From Desulfobacca acetoxidans DSM 11109 (lineage in GTDB: Bacteria; Desulfobacterota; Desulfobaccia; Desulfobaccales; Desulfobaccaceae), in contig NC_015388.1 of NCBI RefSeq assembly GCF_000195295.1, forward strand, positions 1,550,001-1,614,000: 64,000 nucleotides of DNA. The letters run 5' to 3'. This document shows positions 26,852 to 36,936 of the stretch, piece after piece (position 1 is the first letter of the stretch; every line of letters starts with the position of its first letter). Both the position numbers and the translations under genes were made by a program. Under the pieces are notes generated by a model. It did not search any database, was not told the origin of the DNA, and was given only the letters and a program-made list of their open reading frames with translations.

Positions 26852-27649
26852 GCCAATGTTTTATCCGGACGGCTAAAATTCTCCGATATCCTTCAGTTTC
26901 AAGGATCGAACGTCCACTTATGAGTCAGCCGAAGAGAGCAAATTCTGGATGCGGGTGCTGGCAGTATTGCAACTTCCTAAATTTTAACCCAAAATCTGAA
27001 CACTAAGAGCAGATTTTGATTGACCTCAGCCGCCTCTTTCTGCGATTATTATCTAGAAAAGGGTTTAATTTTCAGCTCGGACGATACATGAACTGGAAGC
27101 TTAAGGTGATGATATATTTTATTTAGGAGATAAGTTTCGAGTTGCAAGGTTCGAGTTGAACGGATCAACATCAGCAGATCGTTGCGGTCTTATTTTCATG
27201 GTTTGCGAGTAACTTGTATAAAAACAGTGAGCCGTGAGCCGTGAGCCGTGAGCAGCAAAAACATTATTGTGAGCAGCCGCCACGATTCTGTTTTTATGCT
27301 TCGTTGTGTTCGGCAGAACATGTGAACTTATATAAAAACAGTGAGCCGTGAGCCGTGAGCAGCAAAAACATTATTGTGAGCAGCCGCACCGATTCTGTTT
27401 TTATGCTTCGTTGTGTTCTTGAGAACATGTGCACTTATAAGTAATTATAATAACTTTTGATTTTCCAGACCTTAGGGCAGGGTGTAGTACGAATAGCCGA
27501 TTTTGTCTGTTGAAATGGGGTGTGCGTGCCTTTTCAGCCTAGATTGTCGCAGCAGTCTCAATTTATAACGGTTTAACGGATAAACCATGGCCTTGCCGCA
27601 TGCCAAGAGAGGGTCCAAGTCGCCTGTCGGTGGATCTAACCCGAGTCCC
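26852..27649. other. Repeat-rich intergenic region
   Basis: About 800 bp without a supported gene. It contains one copy of the dispersed attttcatggttngcg sequence (27192) and a two-unit tandem repeat (27212-27440). The rest is AT-rich sequence in which I see nothing. Confidence 0.7.
27212..27440. repeat. Tandem 114/107-bp repeat with inner GTGAGCC heptamers
   Basis: Two units beginning acttgtataaaaacag (27212) and acttatataaaaacag (27326), with a third start at 27433. The units differ by exactly one heptamer gtgagcc (three versus two full copies), which gives the 114- and 107-bp spacing. Each unit contains an ataaaaacag/ctgtttttat inverted pair and a gttc/gaac mini-palindrome. The same unit lies in the opposite orientation at 37737-37979. 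Confidence 0.88.
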
Positions 27650-28024
27650 ATGGAGAAGATTTCAGGAGGGAGGCTTTACTGGGTTCTGTTGGCGCTCCTC
27701 GGCCTGGCTCTCGGAGCTACATTGCTTTTCGGTAACAAAGGGCTCTATCATTTGTATCAGTTGCGGCAGGAGAGGGAGCGTCTGTTTCAGGCGAATCTCA
27801 GTCTGAAAGACGAAAATGAGCGTCTGGTGAAGACTATCGATCGCTTACAGAACGATCGGGAATTTATCGAAGATACAATCCGGAAAGAGCTTAATTTTAT
27901 CAAGAAAAATGAAGTGATCTATCAATTAGCACCGGAGGTGGGTTCTGGTCCGAAAGTTACCCAGGCGCCTGCCTTAGGTCCCCCACCCAATCCTACGGCC
28001 AGAAGCAAACGGACCGGCCGTTGA
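27650..28024 (+). CDS. ftsB: FtsB/DivIC-like septum formation initiator
   Basis: About 124 aa from the ATG at 27650; the frame is open to 27587 but the added residues look non-native. One membrane segment (about residues 10-28) is followed by a heptad-rich coiled coil (LYQLRQERERLFQ-N-L) and the FIE-x-IRKELNFIKKNEVIY stretch typical of FtsB/DivIC. The C-terminal tail is Pro/Lys-rich. It acts in the divisome at midcell. No strong ribosome binding site is visible at either start. It lies upstream of efp on the same strand. Confidence 0.82.
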   Translation: MEKISGGRLYWVLLALLGLALGATLLFGNKGLYHLYQLRQERERLFQANLSLKDENERLVKTIDRLQNDREFIEDTIRKELNFIKKNEVIYQLAPEVGSGPKVTQAPALGPPPNPTARSKRTGR

Positions 28025-28191
28025 TCTAGAAATTCGGAGTTCAGCCGCAAGCTGATTGAGGTAACTTACGACGATGGGAATAACCGATCATCCATCCAGA
28101 TTGTGAATCTACTCCCCGGCGTATTGTATTAGCTGAAAGCTGCAAGTCTCCTAATATTTTTCACTAAACCATCGGGATTGAAAGAGGTATC

Positions 28192-28752
28192 ATGTATTCT
28201 ACGGCAGATTTTCGCAAGGGATTAAAGATCGAATGGGAGGGAACACCTTACCTTATCGCTGATTTTCAGCATGTCAAACCTGGCAAGGGTGGGGCCTTCG
28301 TCCGCACCAAGCTGAAAAACTTGGTCAATGGTCGGGTTGTTGACCAAACCTTTCGCTCCGGAGAAAAAGTCGAGCGGCCGGACCTGCAGGAAAAAGATAT
28401 GCAGTATCTGTATCGCGAAGAAGATCGTTTCTGCTTTATGGACAACGAGACATATGAACAGATCTGGCTCACCGCCGATCAATTGGGTGACGGCAAAGGT
28501 TTTTTGCAGGACAATTTAAACCTCAAGGTGATCTATTACAAGAACCAACCCATAACTGTTGAATTGCCCACTTTTGTAGAGCTGACGGTGAGCCATACCG
28601 AACCCGGGTTTCGGGGAGACACCGCCAGCGGTGGCAACAAACCGGCCACCATGGAAACCGGCGCCGTCATTCAGGTGCCTTTGTTCATAGAGGTGGGGGA
28701 CCGCCTGAAGGTGGATACCCGCACCGGCTCCTATGTAGAGCGTCTAAAATAA
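28192..28752 (+). CDS. efp: Elongation factor P
   Basis: A 186-aa factor that relieves ribosome stalling at polyproline. It has three beta-barrel domains in the normal layout. The modification loop PGKGGAF carries Lys32 at its tip, and the C-terminal signature lies in [24 protein letters not shown] precedes the ATG. No EpmA/EpmB-type modification genes lie in the window. Confidence 0.97.
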   Translation: MYSTADFRKGLKIEWEGTPYLIADFQHVKPGKGGAFVRTKLKNLVNGRVVDQTFRSGEKVERPDLQEKDMQYLYREEDRFCFMDNETYEQIWLTADQLGDGKGFLQDNLNLKVIYYKNQPITVELPTFVELTVSHTEPGFRGDTASGGNKPATMETGAVIQVPLFIEVGDRLKVDTRTGSYVERLK

Positions 28753-28851
28753 TTCACCCTGCTACACTCAAAGAGCCGCACCTATCGGTGTTCTAGAAAT
28801 GATAAGCAGTAGCTGCCTAACAGGATTAGGCGATTACCAGGTTCGCGCCCA

Positions 28852-29208
28852 TTATACCATTTTCACGAGTAAAATATTGCGTTTCACTCCGAAGCGAGCG
28901 GCCTTGGAACGGGATTTAAACCAGATGTCAGCCTGTTGCCTTTTAGAGCGCGCCATCCGGTCATGGAAGGTAAAGGTTCCTAAACCTTCCAAGTTGACTT
29001 TTTCGCCAAATTGCATATCGAGGGTTCGCTCTAGATCGCGGCTGAGAGCAACTACGCCGGGTTGCACGCGCACGCCGGAAGCCGTTCTACCGGTGTGGGA
29101 ATAGGCTGTTACCTTGACTACCGCCATAGTGAGAGAAACTGTGGGTTGGGGAGCGGAAAAAACCGCTAGACATATACCCAATAATGATAATAGTATAATC
29201 TTTCTCAT
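28852..29208 (-). CDS. Secreted 3D-domain protein
   Basis: A 118-aa protein with a signal peptide (MRKIILLSLLGICLAVFSA) and a 3D domain named for its Asp residues: VTAYSHTGRTASG, VALSRDL, HDRMARSKRQQADIWF. This fold occurs in MltA- and Rpf-like cell-wall enzymes. Here only the 3D part remains, so hydrolase activity is uncertain. GGAGGT precedes the ATG. It is convergent with efp. Confidence 0.85.
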   Translation of the reverse strand: MRKIILLSLLGICLAVFSAPQPTVSLTMAVVKVTAYSHTGRTASGVRVQPGVVALSRDLERTLDMQFGEKVNLEGLGTFTFHDRMARSKRQQADIWFKSRSKAARFGVKRNILLVKMV

Positions 29209-29893
29209 TGGTTACCTCCGAATTGACCCCTGCTCAATTTTTAGGAATACTCTTCCTCCCGATTCTTGGGGACATTTCCCCCAGAATAGGTACAATGGGG
29301 GTGCTGGTTTAGAAGGAAGTTGCCGGGACGAGAATGAATCGAGGATCCCGCGGTGGATCGCCTCAATAGCTTGCTTTAATGCCTACGTGGTTAGCTTATA
29401 GGTTAGAGCTAAAGCATGCCCCTCCCCGCCTTTACAGGCTGGGGATTCACCCATATATGTGGTTCCCCCGCTCTCCCCTGAATGAGAGATTCGGCTAACT
29501 ATTTTTGGTCCTCCAACCAGCGTTACTTATCATGACTGTTTAGATTGCCCTACCTTGTATCCCATTTCACAATAATTGTCAACAAAAAAGTGGCCTGATT
29601 CTCATAACCTTTAGATAATATATAGAAATTATGTTCATTGAGGAGAAATCGGCACCTTGTATTATGCACTTGGTTCAGTATGTGATAATGTAGGCGTATC
29701 TGCTTTATCCAGAGCAATATGAATAGGTTAACCTCTCCAAAGTATGGAGATGTCGGCCTCATCAAGCAGGCTCAGGGCCGAGTATTTTTGCCTTTAATGG
29801 TAAGAATATTTTTCCTGGGTCTTGACCGGCTTATGCCAGTCTGCCGGGTATGATCCAGACATGTTCATGGTATCGGCATTATTAACTTTAAAC
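29209..29893. other. Intergenic region with a possible IS200/IS605-type end hairpin
   Basis: No supported gene in 685 bp. At 29416-29447 a ccccgcc/ggctgggg hairpin follows ttagagctaaagcat, a layout reminiscent of IS200/IS605-family element ends. No transposase or TnpB frame is nearby, so it would be a relic. The rest is AT-rich. Confidence 0.4.
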
Positions 29894-29923
29894 TTGACAT
29901 GTAGATAAAATAATATTTATATT
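29894..29923 (+). promoter_or_regulatory. Sigma-70 promoter of the rplU-rpmA-obg cluster
   Basis: A perfect TTGACA (29894-29899) is followed 18 bp later by TATATT (29918-29923). This leaves a leader of about 20 nt before the GTG start of rplU at 29951, with its ribosome binding site at 29938-29946. Confidence 0.75.
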
Positions 29924-29950
29924 AACCTGTTGATGTTAGAGGAGGGTAAT

Positions 29951-30265
29951 GTGTACGCAATCGTTCAAACCGGCGGGAAACAGTATCGGGTGCAACCCGG
30001 CGACGTGCTGCGTGTAGAGCGTCTGGCAGGAGAAGTAGGGGACGATATCACGTTGGACCAGGTCCTTTTGGTAGCGGCCGAGGATGAATTTCAAGTAGGG
30101 CGGCCCCTGATTGACGGCGCCTTCATTAGGGGTCAGATCCTACGTCAGGGCCGGGCCAGAAAAATTCTGGTCTTCAAGAAGAAGAGACGCAAGGATTATC
30201 GGCGCTTACAGGGACATCGGCAGCAATACACCGCCTTGCAGGTTAAAGAGATCAGGTTAGCATAA
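29951..30265 (+). CDS. rplU: 50S ribosomal protein L21
   Basis: 104 aa from a GTG start placed 5 nt after AGAGGAGGG; the in-frame upstream TTG at 29930 would consume the ribosome binding site. Family features are YAIVQTGGKQYRV at the N-terminus and KKRRKDYRRLQGHRQQYT at the RNA-binding C-terminus. Followed by rpmA as usual. Confidence 0.97.
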   Translation: MYAIVQTGGKQYRVQPGDVLRVERLAGEVGDDITLDQVLLVAAEDEFQVGRPLIDGAFIRGQILRQGRARKILVFKKKRRKDYRRLQGHRQQYTALQVKEIRLA

Positions 30266-30341
30266 TAGTGCGTCCTGTGGGAGCGGTCGTCGGGTAATGG
30301 CGGCGTGGCTACCGAGCGTACTATGAGAGGAGGGTATAGTC

Positions 30342-30599
30342 TTGGCACATAAAAAAGCCGGCGGTAGTTCCCGCAACGGCCGTGACAGTCATGGGCAGAG
30401 GCGTGGCGTCAAGCGTTTTAGCGGTCAAATGGTCCAGGCCGGCAATATTTTGGTTCGCCAATTGGGCACCCGTATTCATCCGGGAGAGAATGTCGGTATG
30501 GGCAGGGATTACACTCTGTTTGCCAAGGTTACCGGGGTGGTAGCCTACGAGGCTTTTGGCCGCAACCGGAAAAGGGTCAGCGTCTATCCGACACCGTAA
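30342..30599 (+). CDS. rpmA: 50S ribosomal protein L27
   Basis: 85 aa starting with TTG after GAGGAGGG. It has the Gly/Arg-rich N-terminus [15 protein letters not shown] that reaches the peptidyl-transferase centre, then QRGTRIHPG-type and GRDYTLFAK segments. No N-terminal extension, so no Prp protease processing is needed. Confidence 0.97.
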   Translation: MAHKKAGGSSRNGRDSHGQRRGVKRFSGQMVQAGNILVRQLGTRIHPGENVGMGRDYTLFAKVTGVVAYEAFGRNRKRVSVYPTP

Positions 30600-30610
30600 A
30601 GGGGAACAGC

Positions 30611-31636
30611 GTGCCGCAACGGCGCTTTGCCGATGAAGCCGATATCGTTGTTGAGGCCGGGTGCGGCGGTGCTGGTTGTGTGAGTTTTCAGCGGCGGCGT
30701 TTTCAACCTAGAGGAGCGCCGGACGGGGGTGATGGGGGTGATGGTGGCGATGTCATCCTGGTAGCCTGCAGTTCGCTGCGGACGTTAGCCAATTTCCGCC
30801 ATCAACGTCACTTTCGGGCCCAAAAAGGCGAATCTGGCCGCGGTCAGTTAAAAAAAGGGGCACATGGGGCCAACTTGGAAATTCCTGTCCCTCCCGGTAC
30901 TATGGTGCTCGATGCTGGCAGCGGGCAATTATTGGCGGATTTGGTCAAAGTGCCTGATACCGTCGTAGTGGCTCAAGGCGGACGGGGGGGGAAAGGTAAT
31001 GCTCATTTCGGTTCTTCTCGATTGCGTTCGCCGCGTTTTGCCCAATCAGGCGAGCCGGGGCAGCAGCGCCAGCTCCGCTTGGAATTACACCTTTTGGCTG
31101 ACGTCGGTCTCATCGGGTCTCCCAATGCCGGTAAGACGACGCTTCTTGCCAGGCTGACGGCCTCCAAGGCCCGTGGCTCGAGCCATCCTTTCTCTACTTT
31201 AGAACCCAACTTAGGCGTCATCCAGCATGAAGAACATGATTCCATCATTGTGGCCGATATTCCGGGACTTATTACCGGGGCCCATTTGGGCAAAGGTCTA
31301 GGCGACCGTTTCCTGCGGCATGTGCAGCGTACTCGCCTGCTCCTGCAGGTGGTGGATGCTTCCGTGCTGGACCCGACGGCGCCCTGCGCTCCGGTAGAGC
31401 TCATTCGTAAAGAGCTGGGAACGTATGATCCTCAGCTGCTCCTCAAAAAGTATCTGGTGGTCCTGAATAAAATCGATCTGTTGTCTCAAGATTTCCCGCT
31501 GCCGGCAGTTATTGCCGCCTTACAACGGTGCGGTTGGCCCTGTTTGGCCCTTTCGGCGCTCACCGGTCAGGGCGTGGCGCGTCTGGAAGAAATGATCTGG
31601 TGCCAGTTAGAAACTCTTTCTGATGTTGCAGCCTAG
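30611..31636 (+). CDS. obg: GTPase Obg/CgtA
   Basis: A 341-aa ribosome-assembly GTPase. The Gly-rich Obg domain (residues ~8-160) precedes the G domain: P-loop GSPNAGKTT near 168, DIPGL (G3) and NKIDLL (G4) near 287. A GTG start lies 11 nt after the rpmA stop. The reading frame overlaps proB by 14 nt. There is no long C-terminal OCT extension. Confidence 0.96.
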   Translation: MPQRRFADEADIVVEAGCGGAGCVSFQRRRFQPRGAPDGGDGGDGGDVILVACSSLRTLANFRHQRHFRAQKGESGRGQLKKGAHGANLEIPVPPGTMVLDAGSGQLLADLVKVPDTVVVAQGGRGGKGNAHFGSSRLRSPRFAQSGEPGQQRQLRLELHLLADVGLIGSPNAGKTTLLARLTASKARGSSHPFSTLEPNLGVIQHEEHDSIIVADIPGLITGAHLGKGLGDRFLRHVQRTRLLLQVVDASVLDPTAPCAPVELIRKELGTYDPQLLLKKYLVVLNKIDLLSQDFPLPAVIAALQRCGWPCLALSALTGQGVARLEEMIWCQLETLSDVAA

Positions 31637-32780
31637 TCAAAGGAAACTTCTCCAAAGTCAGATTATTGCCCGAACCCGGAGGGTGGTCATCAAGGTGGGC
31701 AGTGCGGTGATGACTACCGCTGAGGGTTTGAATCAGGCGGCCATCGATGAATTGACCGATACTATGGCGCACCTGCTCCGGGAAGGGCGTGAGGTTGTCT
31801 TGGTATCCTCAGGTGCCATTGCCGCCGGTTTCAAGAAGATCGGTCTGACGGCCAAGCCCAGGTCAATCCCGCAGAAACAGGCGGTGGCTGCTATCGGTCA
31901 GACCACGCTGATGCAAAAATACGAGCAGGCCTTTGCCCGCCACGGTGTCAAGGTGGCGCAGATCCTCTTGACCCGCAATGATCTGGCCAATCGGCGCCGC
32001 TATCTAAATGCCCGCAACACTCTCTTTACCCTGTTAAATTGGAAGGTGCTGCCGGTTATTAACGAAAATGATACGGTGGTAGTAGAGGAGATTCAATTCG
32101 GGGACAACGATAATCTTTCGGCCCTGATCAGCAGCGTCGTTCAAGCCGGTCTTTTGATCATTTTAACGGATATCGATGGGTTGTACGATCAGGATCCCCG
32201 CTTACACCCGGAGGCCAAATTAATTCCGCTGGTCGAAAAAATCGATCTCCGGTTGGAGCGCGCTGCCAGTCGCCAACCTGGTATCATCGGTTCCGGAGGG
32301 ATGTTCAGCAAGATTCAGGCGGCCAAAAAAGCCGCCAGCGTCGGCATTCCCACCATCATTGCCCACGGCTTGAAGCCGCGCATTATCCAACGGCTGTTTG
32401 ATGGAGCCGAAGAAGGGACCTTATTTTTGTCGCCCGCCGCCAAATTGAGCAGCCGGCAATACTGGCTGGCTTACACTACTAATCCGGCCGGGGAAATTGT
32501 CGTGGACGATGGCGCCCGGCAGGTTTTGCGGTATCAGGGGAAGAGCCTGTTGCCGGCTGGGATTATCGGGGTCAACGGCCGCTTCAGTGCCGGAGCGGCG
32601 GTTCGTCTCTTGGACCGGGGCGGGGAGGTCATCGGCATCGGGCTCAGCAATTATTCTGCCAGTGACATAGCCTGTATTAAGGGTCTGCAGACCTGCAACA
32701 TTCAGCAGTCGCTGGGGTATAAGGGCTATGATGAAGTAGTGCACCGGGATAATATGGTTATTTTTCCGGAATCGTCGTAA
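31623..32780 (+). CDS. proB: Glutamate 5-kinase
   Basis: A 385-aa enzyme for the first step of proline synthesis from glutamate. The amino-acid-kinase fold has [10 protein letters not shown] near 20, SSGAIAAG near 60 and [17 protein letters not shown] near 140. A C-terminal PUA domain (about 280-370) is present as in the full-length form, with end-product inhibition by proline expected. It overlaps obg by 14 nt and is followed by proA. Confidence 0.96.
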   Translation: MLQPSQRKLLQSQIIARTRRVVIKVGSAVMTTAEGLNQAAIDELTDTMAHLLREGREVVLVSSGAIAAGFKKIGLTAKPRSIPQKQAVAAIGQTTLMQKYEQAFARHGVKVAQILLTRNDLANRRRYLNARNTLFTLLNWKVLPVINENDTVVVEEIQFGDNDNLSALISSVVQAGLLIILTDIDGLYDQDPRLHPEAKLIPLVEKIDLRLERAASRQPGIIGSGGMFSKIQAAKKAASVGIPTIIAHGLKPRIIQRLFDGAEEGTLFLSPAAKLSSRQYWLAYTTNPAGEIVVDDGARQVLRYQGKSLLPAGIIGVNGRFSAGAAVRLLDRGGEVIGIGLSNYSASDIACIKGLQTCNIQQSLGYKGYDEVVHRDNMVIFPESS

Positions 32781-32824
32781 AGGCAGCTTGCTTTGTACTC
32801 AGCACTCGAAGAAAGACCGATACT

Positions 32825-34081
32825 ATGGACATGGCTACAGTTGTAAAGCATATGGCCCAGGAGGCCAAGGCGGCGGCTCGCAGTTTGGCGGTGCTGCCCA
32901 CCGCCGTGAAAAACCAGGCCCTGGCTGGTTTGGCCCAGAGTCTGGAACAGCATAGGGAACTTATCCAGGAAGAAAACCAGAAGGACATTGTGGAGGCAAA
33001 AAAGCAGAATTATCCGGCGGCCTTTATTGATCGACTCACTTTGTCCGATAAGGTTCTTAAGTCTATGGTACAGGGCCTCCACGATGTTATCCACCTGCCT
33101 GATCCGGTGGGGGCGGTCACTTCTATGTGGCGGCGTCCCAATGGCCTGTTGGTGGGACGGCAGCGCATTCCTTTAGGGGTAATCGGGTTTATTTACGAGT
33201 CGCGGCCAAATGTTACGGTTGACGCCGGAGCGTTATGTCTCAAGAGCGGTAACGCAGTCATCTTGAAGGGCGGTAAAGAGGCCATCCGCTCTAACCTGGC
33301 TCTCAGCCGCCTCATGGCGCAGGCCCTATCCGAGGTCGGCGCTCCGGCGGCCGCCGTGCAGGTCATTCCCACTACGGAGCGGGAAGCGGTGGTGGAGCTG
33401 TTGAAACTTGATGAACTGATCGACATTGTCATCCCGCGCGGGGGAGAGGGGCTGATTCGTTTTGTGGCGGAGAATTCCCGTATCCCGGTGCTGAAGCATT
33501 ACAAAGGTGTTTGCCATATCCTGGTGGATGCCGACGCCGATCTGGAGATGGCCGAAACTATCTGTTTCAATGCCAAGGTGCAGCGTCCGGGGGTGTGCAA
33601 CGCCATGGAAACCCTGCTCATTCATCAGGATGTGGCGCGGCGTTTTATTCCCCGCATGTTTGCCCGTTTTCGGGAGGCAGGGGTTGAGCTCCGGGGTTGT
33701 CCCGAGACTTGTGCACTGGATCCCCAGGTAAAGCCGGCCGTTGCCACTGACTGGGGCTATGAATTTTCAGACTTGATTCTAGCAGTGAAAGTTGTTCCCG
33801 ATCTGGAGGCCGCCCTAGATCATATCGCCCGCTACGGCTCGTATCATACGGAAGCTATTGTGACGCAAAATTATGGTCATGCCCAGCGCTTTTTGAATGA
33901 GGTGGATTCTTCGGTGGTGCTGGTGAACGCTTCTACCCGGTTTAACGACGGCGGAGAGTTGGGGTTGGGCGCCGAGATCGGCATCAATACCTCGAAACTG
34001 CATGCCTTCGGGCCCATGAGCCTGGAAGAGCTGACCACCACCAAATTTATCGTTTATGGGTCGGGACAGATCCGACAATGA
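32825..34081 (+). CDS. proA: Gamma-glutamyl phosphate reductase
   Basis: A 418-aa NADPH-dependent enzyme making glutamate semialdehyde from the ProB product. The catalytic Cys is in [13 protein letters not shown] near residue 257, with ESRPNVT and the [19 protein letters not shown] region near the C-terminus. It lies 44 nt behind proB. proC is not in the window. Confidence 0.96.
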   Translation: MDMATVVKHMAQEAKAAARSLAVLPTAVKNQALAGLAQSLEQHRELIQEENQKDIVEAKKQNYPAAFIDRLTLSDKVLKSMVQGLHDVIHLPDPVGAVTSMWRRPNGLLVGRQRIPLGVIGFIYESRPNVTVDAGALCLKSGNAVILKGGKEAIRSNLALSRLMAQALSEVGAPAAAVQVIPTTEREAVVELLKLDELIDIVIPRGGEGLIRFVAENSRIPVLKHYKGVCHILVDADADLEMAETICFNAKVQRPGVCNAMETLLIHQDVARRFIPRMFARFREAGVELRGCPETCALDPQVKPAVATDWGYEFSDLILAVKVVPDLEAALDHIARYGSYHTEAIVTQNYGHAQRFLNEVDSSVVLVNASTRFNDGGELGLGAEIGINTSKLHAFGPMSLEELTTTKFIVYGSGQIRQ

Positions 34082-34090
34082 TGGTGCACC

Positions 34091-34735
34091 GTGCGCCTGG
34101 GACTTTTTGGGGGCACTTTTAATCCGATTCATTACGGTCACTTGCGGGCTGCTGAAGAAGCTGTGGAGATTCTGCAGTTGCAGCGCCTCCTGTTTATTCC
34201 GGCGGCTCGGCCCCCCCACAAGAACACCAAGACAGTAACCCCTTTTGCCATCCGGCTGGCCATGACCCGCCTGGCGGTAGCTGAGATCCCGCATTTTGAT
34301 GTCTCAGATATCGAAAATCAGCGGCCGGAAAAGTCTTACTCCATTGAGACCCTGCGGCTCTTTCGTCGGCAATTTGGCTCCGAGGTCGAGATTTTTTTCA
34401 TTGTCGGTCTGGATGCCATGCTTGAGATCGACACCTGGAAAGATTATCAAGACCTGTTTACCCTCTCTCATTTCTTTGTATTAGACCGGCCGGGCTACGA
34501 CCCCTGCGATTTGGAACGGATTTTACGCCGCAAAGTTGACCCGCAGGGTGTCTATCAGGCGGATGCCAGAGTTTTCCAACACTCGTCCGGTAATTGTATT
34601 TATTTTCGTCCTACTACCCATTTGGATATCTCTTCCAGTCGCATCCGCCTCCTGGCTAGTCGGGGGCAATCACTGCGTTTCCTCTTGCCGGAGGAGGTAA
34701 GACGGTTTATATTGGATAATAAGGTATATGGTTAG
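34091..34735 (+). CDS. nadD: Nicotinate-nucleotide adenylyltransferase
   Basis: A 214-aa enzyme of NAD synthesis. The nucleotidyltransferase signature GGTFNPIHYGH is at residues 7-17, PAARPPHK follows near 36, and the ISSSRIR motif is near the C-terminus. A GTG start lies 9 nt after proA. The order proA-nadD-rsfS is common in this lineage. Confidence 0.95.
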   Translation: MRLGLFGGTFNPIHYGHLRAAEEAVEILQLQRLLFIPAARPPHKNTKTVTPFAIRLAMTRLAVAEIPHFDVSDIENQRPEKSYSIETLRLFRRQFGSEVEIFFIVGLDAMLEIDTWKDYQDLFTLSHFFVLDRPGYDPCDLERILRRKVDPQGVYQADARVFQHSSGNCIYFRPTTHLDISSSRIRLLASRGQSLRFLLPEEVRRFILDNKVYG

Positions 34736-34750
34736 ATTAGAACATAGATG

Positions 34751-34850
34751 ATTTTCATGGTTCGTGGGTGGCCGATAGGTATTGGCAATTATTTAGAAAT
34801 GATTCTCAGGGGGAGCAGCAATCCTGGGGGCGAATACAAGCTTCACCCCT
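34751..34850. repeat. Two short dispersed repeats upstream of rsfS
   Basis: A copy of attttcatggttngtgggt (34751) and a gggggcgaatacaag/cttcacccct palindrome (34826-34850) related to the one at 16961. They separate nadD from rsfS, which are usually closer. Confidence 0.55.
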
Positions 34851-35057
34851 AGAGAGGTGATTTCAAGGTTAAAGAATGATTATTGAAGCATGGCAATTAT
34901 CTAGCATCTAAAAAAACGATTATTTCTTCTAAGAATTTGGACCACGAAACTCTATAGGTACGGGAGAAACCTTACGGCAGAGAGCAAATCCACTTTAAGC
35001 GCTCAGGAGAAGGTTGATTTATGCGTCAACAGTCTTAGGGAAAAAAAGGCTATTGAT

Positions 35058-35363
35058 GTGGTGGTCCTGGATGTTCGGCCGATGTCCTCCTTTGCCGACT
35101 TTTTTATCATCTGCTCCGGTGCCTCGCATCGGCAGGTGCAAGCTCTGGCCGAACATGTCGAAGCGGTCATGCGGCAGCACGGTTTGAGGCCTTTGGGGGT
35201 GGAAGGGTCGCAGGAGGCGCGGTGGATATTGTTGGACTGCAACGACGTCATCATTCATATTTTTTATCAACCATGGCGGGAATTCTACGATCTTGAAGGA
35301 CTCTGGCTGGAAGCTCCCCGGCAATCTGCGCCTGAGTCGATTGTCCAGGGTGCTGAAAGTTAA
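35058..35363 (+). CDS. rsfS: Ribosomal silencing factor RsfS, start uncertain
   Basis: Binds L14 and blocks subunit joining under starvation. The RsfS core is clear: SFADFFIICSGASHRQVQAL, then HIFYQPWREFYDLEGLW. The GTG at 35058 is the only canonical start in the open frame, but it begins inside strand one. The frame upstream reads LSAQEKVDLCVNSLREKKA, which looks like the normal first helix of RsfS. No ATG, GTG or TTG precedes it back to the stop at 34902. An ACG at 34974 stands 6 nt after GGGAGA and is one possible non-standard start; a sequence error or mutation is another. Confidence 0.88.
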   Translation: MVVLDVRPMSSFADFFIICSGASHRQVQALAEHVEAVMRQHGLRPLGVEGSQEARWILLDCNDVIIHIFYQPWREFYDLEGLWLEAPRQSAPESIVQGAES

Positions 35364-35408
35364 ATTTTTTAGGGTCGGGACGGTTAATCTTTTCAAGGAG
35401 TGGACCTG

Positions 35409-36827
35409 ATGATGCAGTCAATGCGGCGAAGCAGACTGCTGGCGCCGTTCACTCTCATGCTGTGCTGGGTGCTTGCTTTTCCACCGGCTGCTTTTGGCTT
35501 TTTCGGCAGCTTGACAATTGAGAAGGAGAAGCAGATCGGCGAGGAATTCTGTCTCCAGTTGCAGCAGTATTATCCAGTGGTGCGGGACCCCTTTCTGGCT
35601 TCCTACATCAATGCTGTAGGCCAAAAACTGGTCCAGCAGTTAGGTTCGCAGCCCTTCCAGTTCCGTTTTTTTATTATTGAAGACCCTTCCTATAATGCCT
35701 TTGCCGTACCCGGCGGCTATGTCTTTGTGAATACTGGTCTTATCCGCATCATGGAACGGGAGGATGAGTTGGCCGGGGTGTTGGCCCATGAAATCACCCA
35801 TATTCATCAACGTCACATGGCCAAGCGTATGGATAAGGCCAAGTTTGGCAACATTGCCGCCCTAGTCGGCGGCTTGGCGGCGGTGCTGCTGGGCGGTGCG
35901 GCGGCCGCGCCCATTCTGGCCGGCACCATGGCCGGGGCGGAGACCGCCATGCTCAAATACAGCCGGGATGATGAACGGGAGGCTGACACTCTGGGGTTTA
36001 AATGGGCCACCAAGGCGGGCTACGATCCCCGCTACATGATGTCGGTATTCCGAAAGATGGCACGCCAACGCTGGTTTGAGGGTTCTGATATCCCGGTCTA
36101 TTTAAAGACTCACCCGGAACTGGAAAGCCGTATCGTAGACCTCTCCCATCTCTACGCCACCTATGAGCTAAACCATCAGGAGCGTCCTATTAATCCGGCC
36201 TTTACCTATTTCAGGCAGCGCATGGAGGCCTTGTATGGCAATCCCCAGAGGATGAAGCGGGAGCTGCTCATACGCCTCTCTCATGAGCCGGACAACGTAC
36301 CTTACCGATATTCTCTGGCCCTGATCTATAAGCGGTTGGGTGATCGCAGCAAGGCTGCCGAGGCTTACCAACAGGCCCTGAATCGGGACCCGTATAACGA
36401 CATGATCAAACGGGATCTGGCTATCTTTTACTATGAATCGAACCGTCCGCAGGAGGCCCAGACCCTTTTCAAAGAGTTGCTGCAGCGCAATTCCCGGGAT
36501 GAGGTCTCCCTGTATTATTTAGGGCTGATTCTCCAGGATCGCCGTCAGGTGGACGAGGCCCTGCCTCTTTTTGAAAAATTGCATGGCATCAATCCTGCGT
36601 TTACCGAGGTCTATTATAATCTGGGGGCCCTCTATGGGGAAAAGCAACGCCTCGGACCGGCGCACTATTATTTAGGTCTTCACAGCCGCATGGCCAAAGA
36701 TCTGCCCACGGCCCTCTTTCATTTCCGCAAGGCTCTGACCTATCTGGGAGCGCAGGAGAAATACCACGATGAGGCCCAGGCCGAGGTCTTCCGCCTGGAA
36801 CGGATGCGGGTGCGGGTTTCGAATTAA
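35409..36827 (+). CDS. BepA-like periplasmic M48 metalloprotease with TPR repeats
   Basis: 472 aa from the ATG at 35409 (AAGGAG 8 nt ahead). A signal peptide is followed by an M48 protease domain with the zinc site HEITH near residue 127 and the downstream Glu in DDEREADTLG. A Gly/Ala-rich segment lies between. From about 290 to the end there are tandem TPR-like repeats (PYRYSLALIYKRLGD, PYNDMIKRDLAIFYYES, YYNLGALYGEK). Related to BepA/YfgC, which cares for outer-membrane assembly and LptD. It is probably outer-membrane quality control here. Confidence 0.92.
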   Translation: MMQSMRRSRLLAPFTLMLCWVLAFPPAAFGFFGSLTIEKEKQIGEEFCLQLQQYYPVVRDPFLASYINAVGQKLVQQLGSQPFQFRFFIIEDPSYNAFAVPGGYVFVNTGLIRIMEREDELAGVLAHEITHIHQRHMAKRMDKAKFGNIAALVGGLAAVLLGGAAAAPILAGTMAGAETAMLKYSRDDEREADTLGFKWATKAGYDPRYMMSVFRKMARQRWFEGSDIPVYLKTHPELESRIVDLSHLYATYELNHQERPINPAFTYFRQRMEALYGNPQRMKRELLIRLSHEPDNVPYRYSLALIYKRLGDRSKAAEAYQQALNRDPYNDMIKRDLAIFYYESNRPQEAQTLFKELLQRNSRDEVSLYYLGLILQDRRQVDEALPLFEKLHGINPAFTEVYYNLGALYGEKQRLGPAHYYLGLHSRMAKDLPTALFHFRKALTYLGAQEKYHDEAQAEVFRLERMRVRVSN

Positions 36828-36936
36828 AGCACGAATAGCCGGTAAGGGCGTTGTTTATAAAAATCCCGCTTTCAGGATCGGGTTTGAGAATCCGGAGGGA
36901 AGCGGGGCACACATGTCAGGGAGGAATTGTTGATCG

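Noticed and set aside
27212-27440. Tandem repeats that could be mistaken for a CRISPR array
   Set aside because: Units are 107-114 bp, directly adjacent without unique spacers, with only two units and no cas genes nearby.
27600-27650. tRNA-like 3' half just before the ftsB-like start (translates as KSPVGGSNPSP)
   Set aside because: The T-arm cannot be paired properly and no acceptor stem or anticodon arm could be placed, so it is not called a tRNA.
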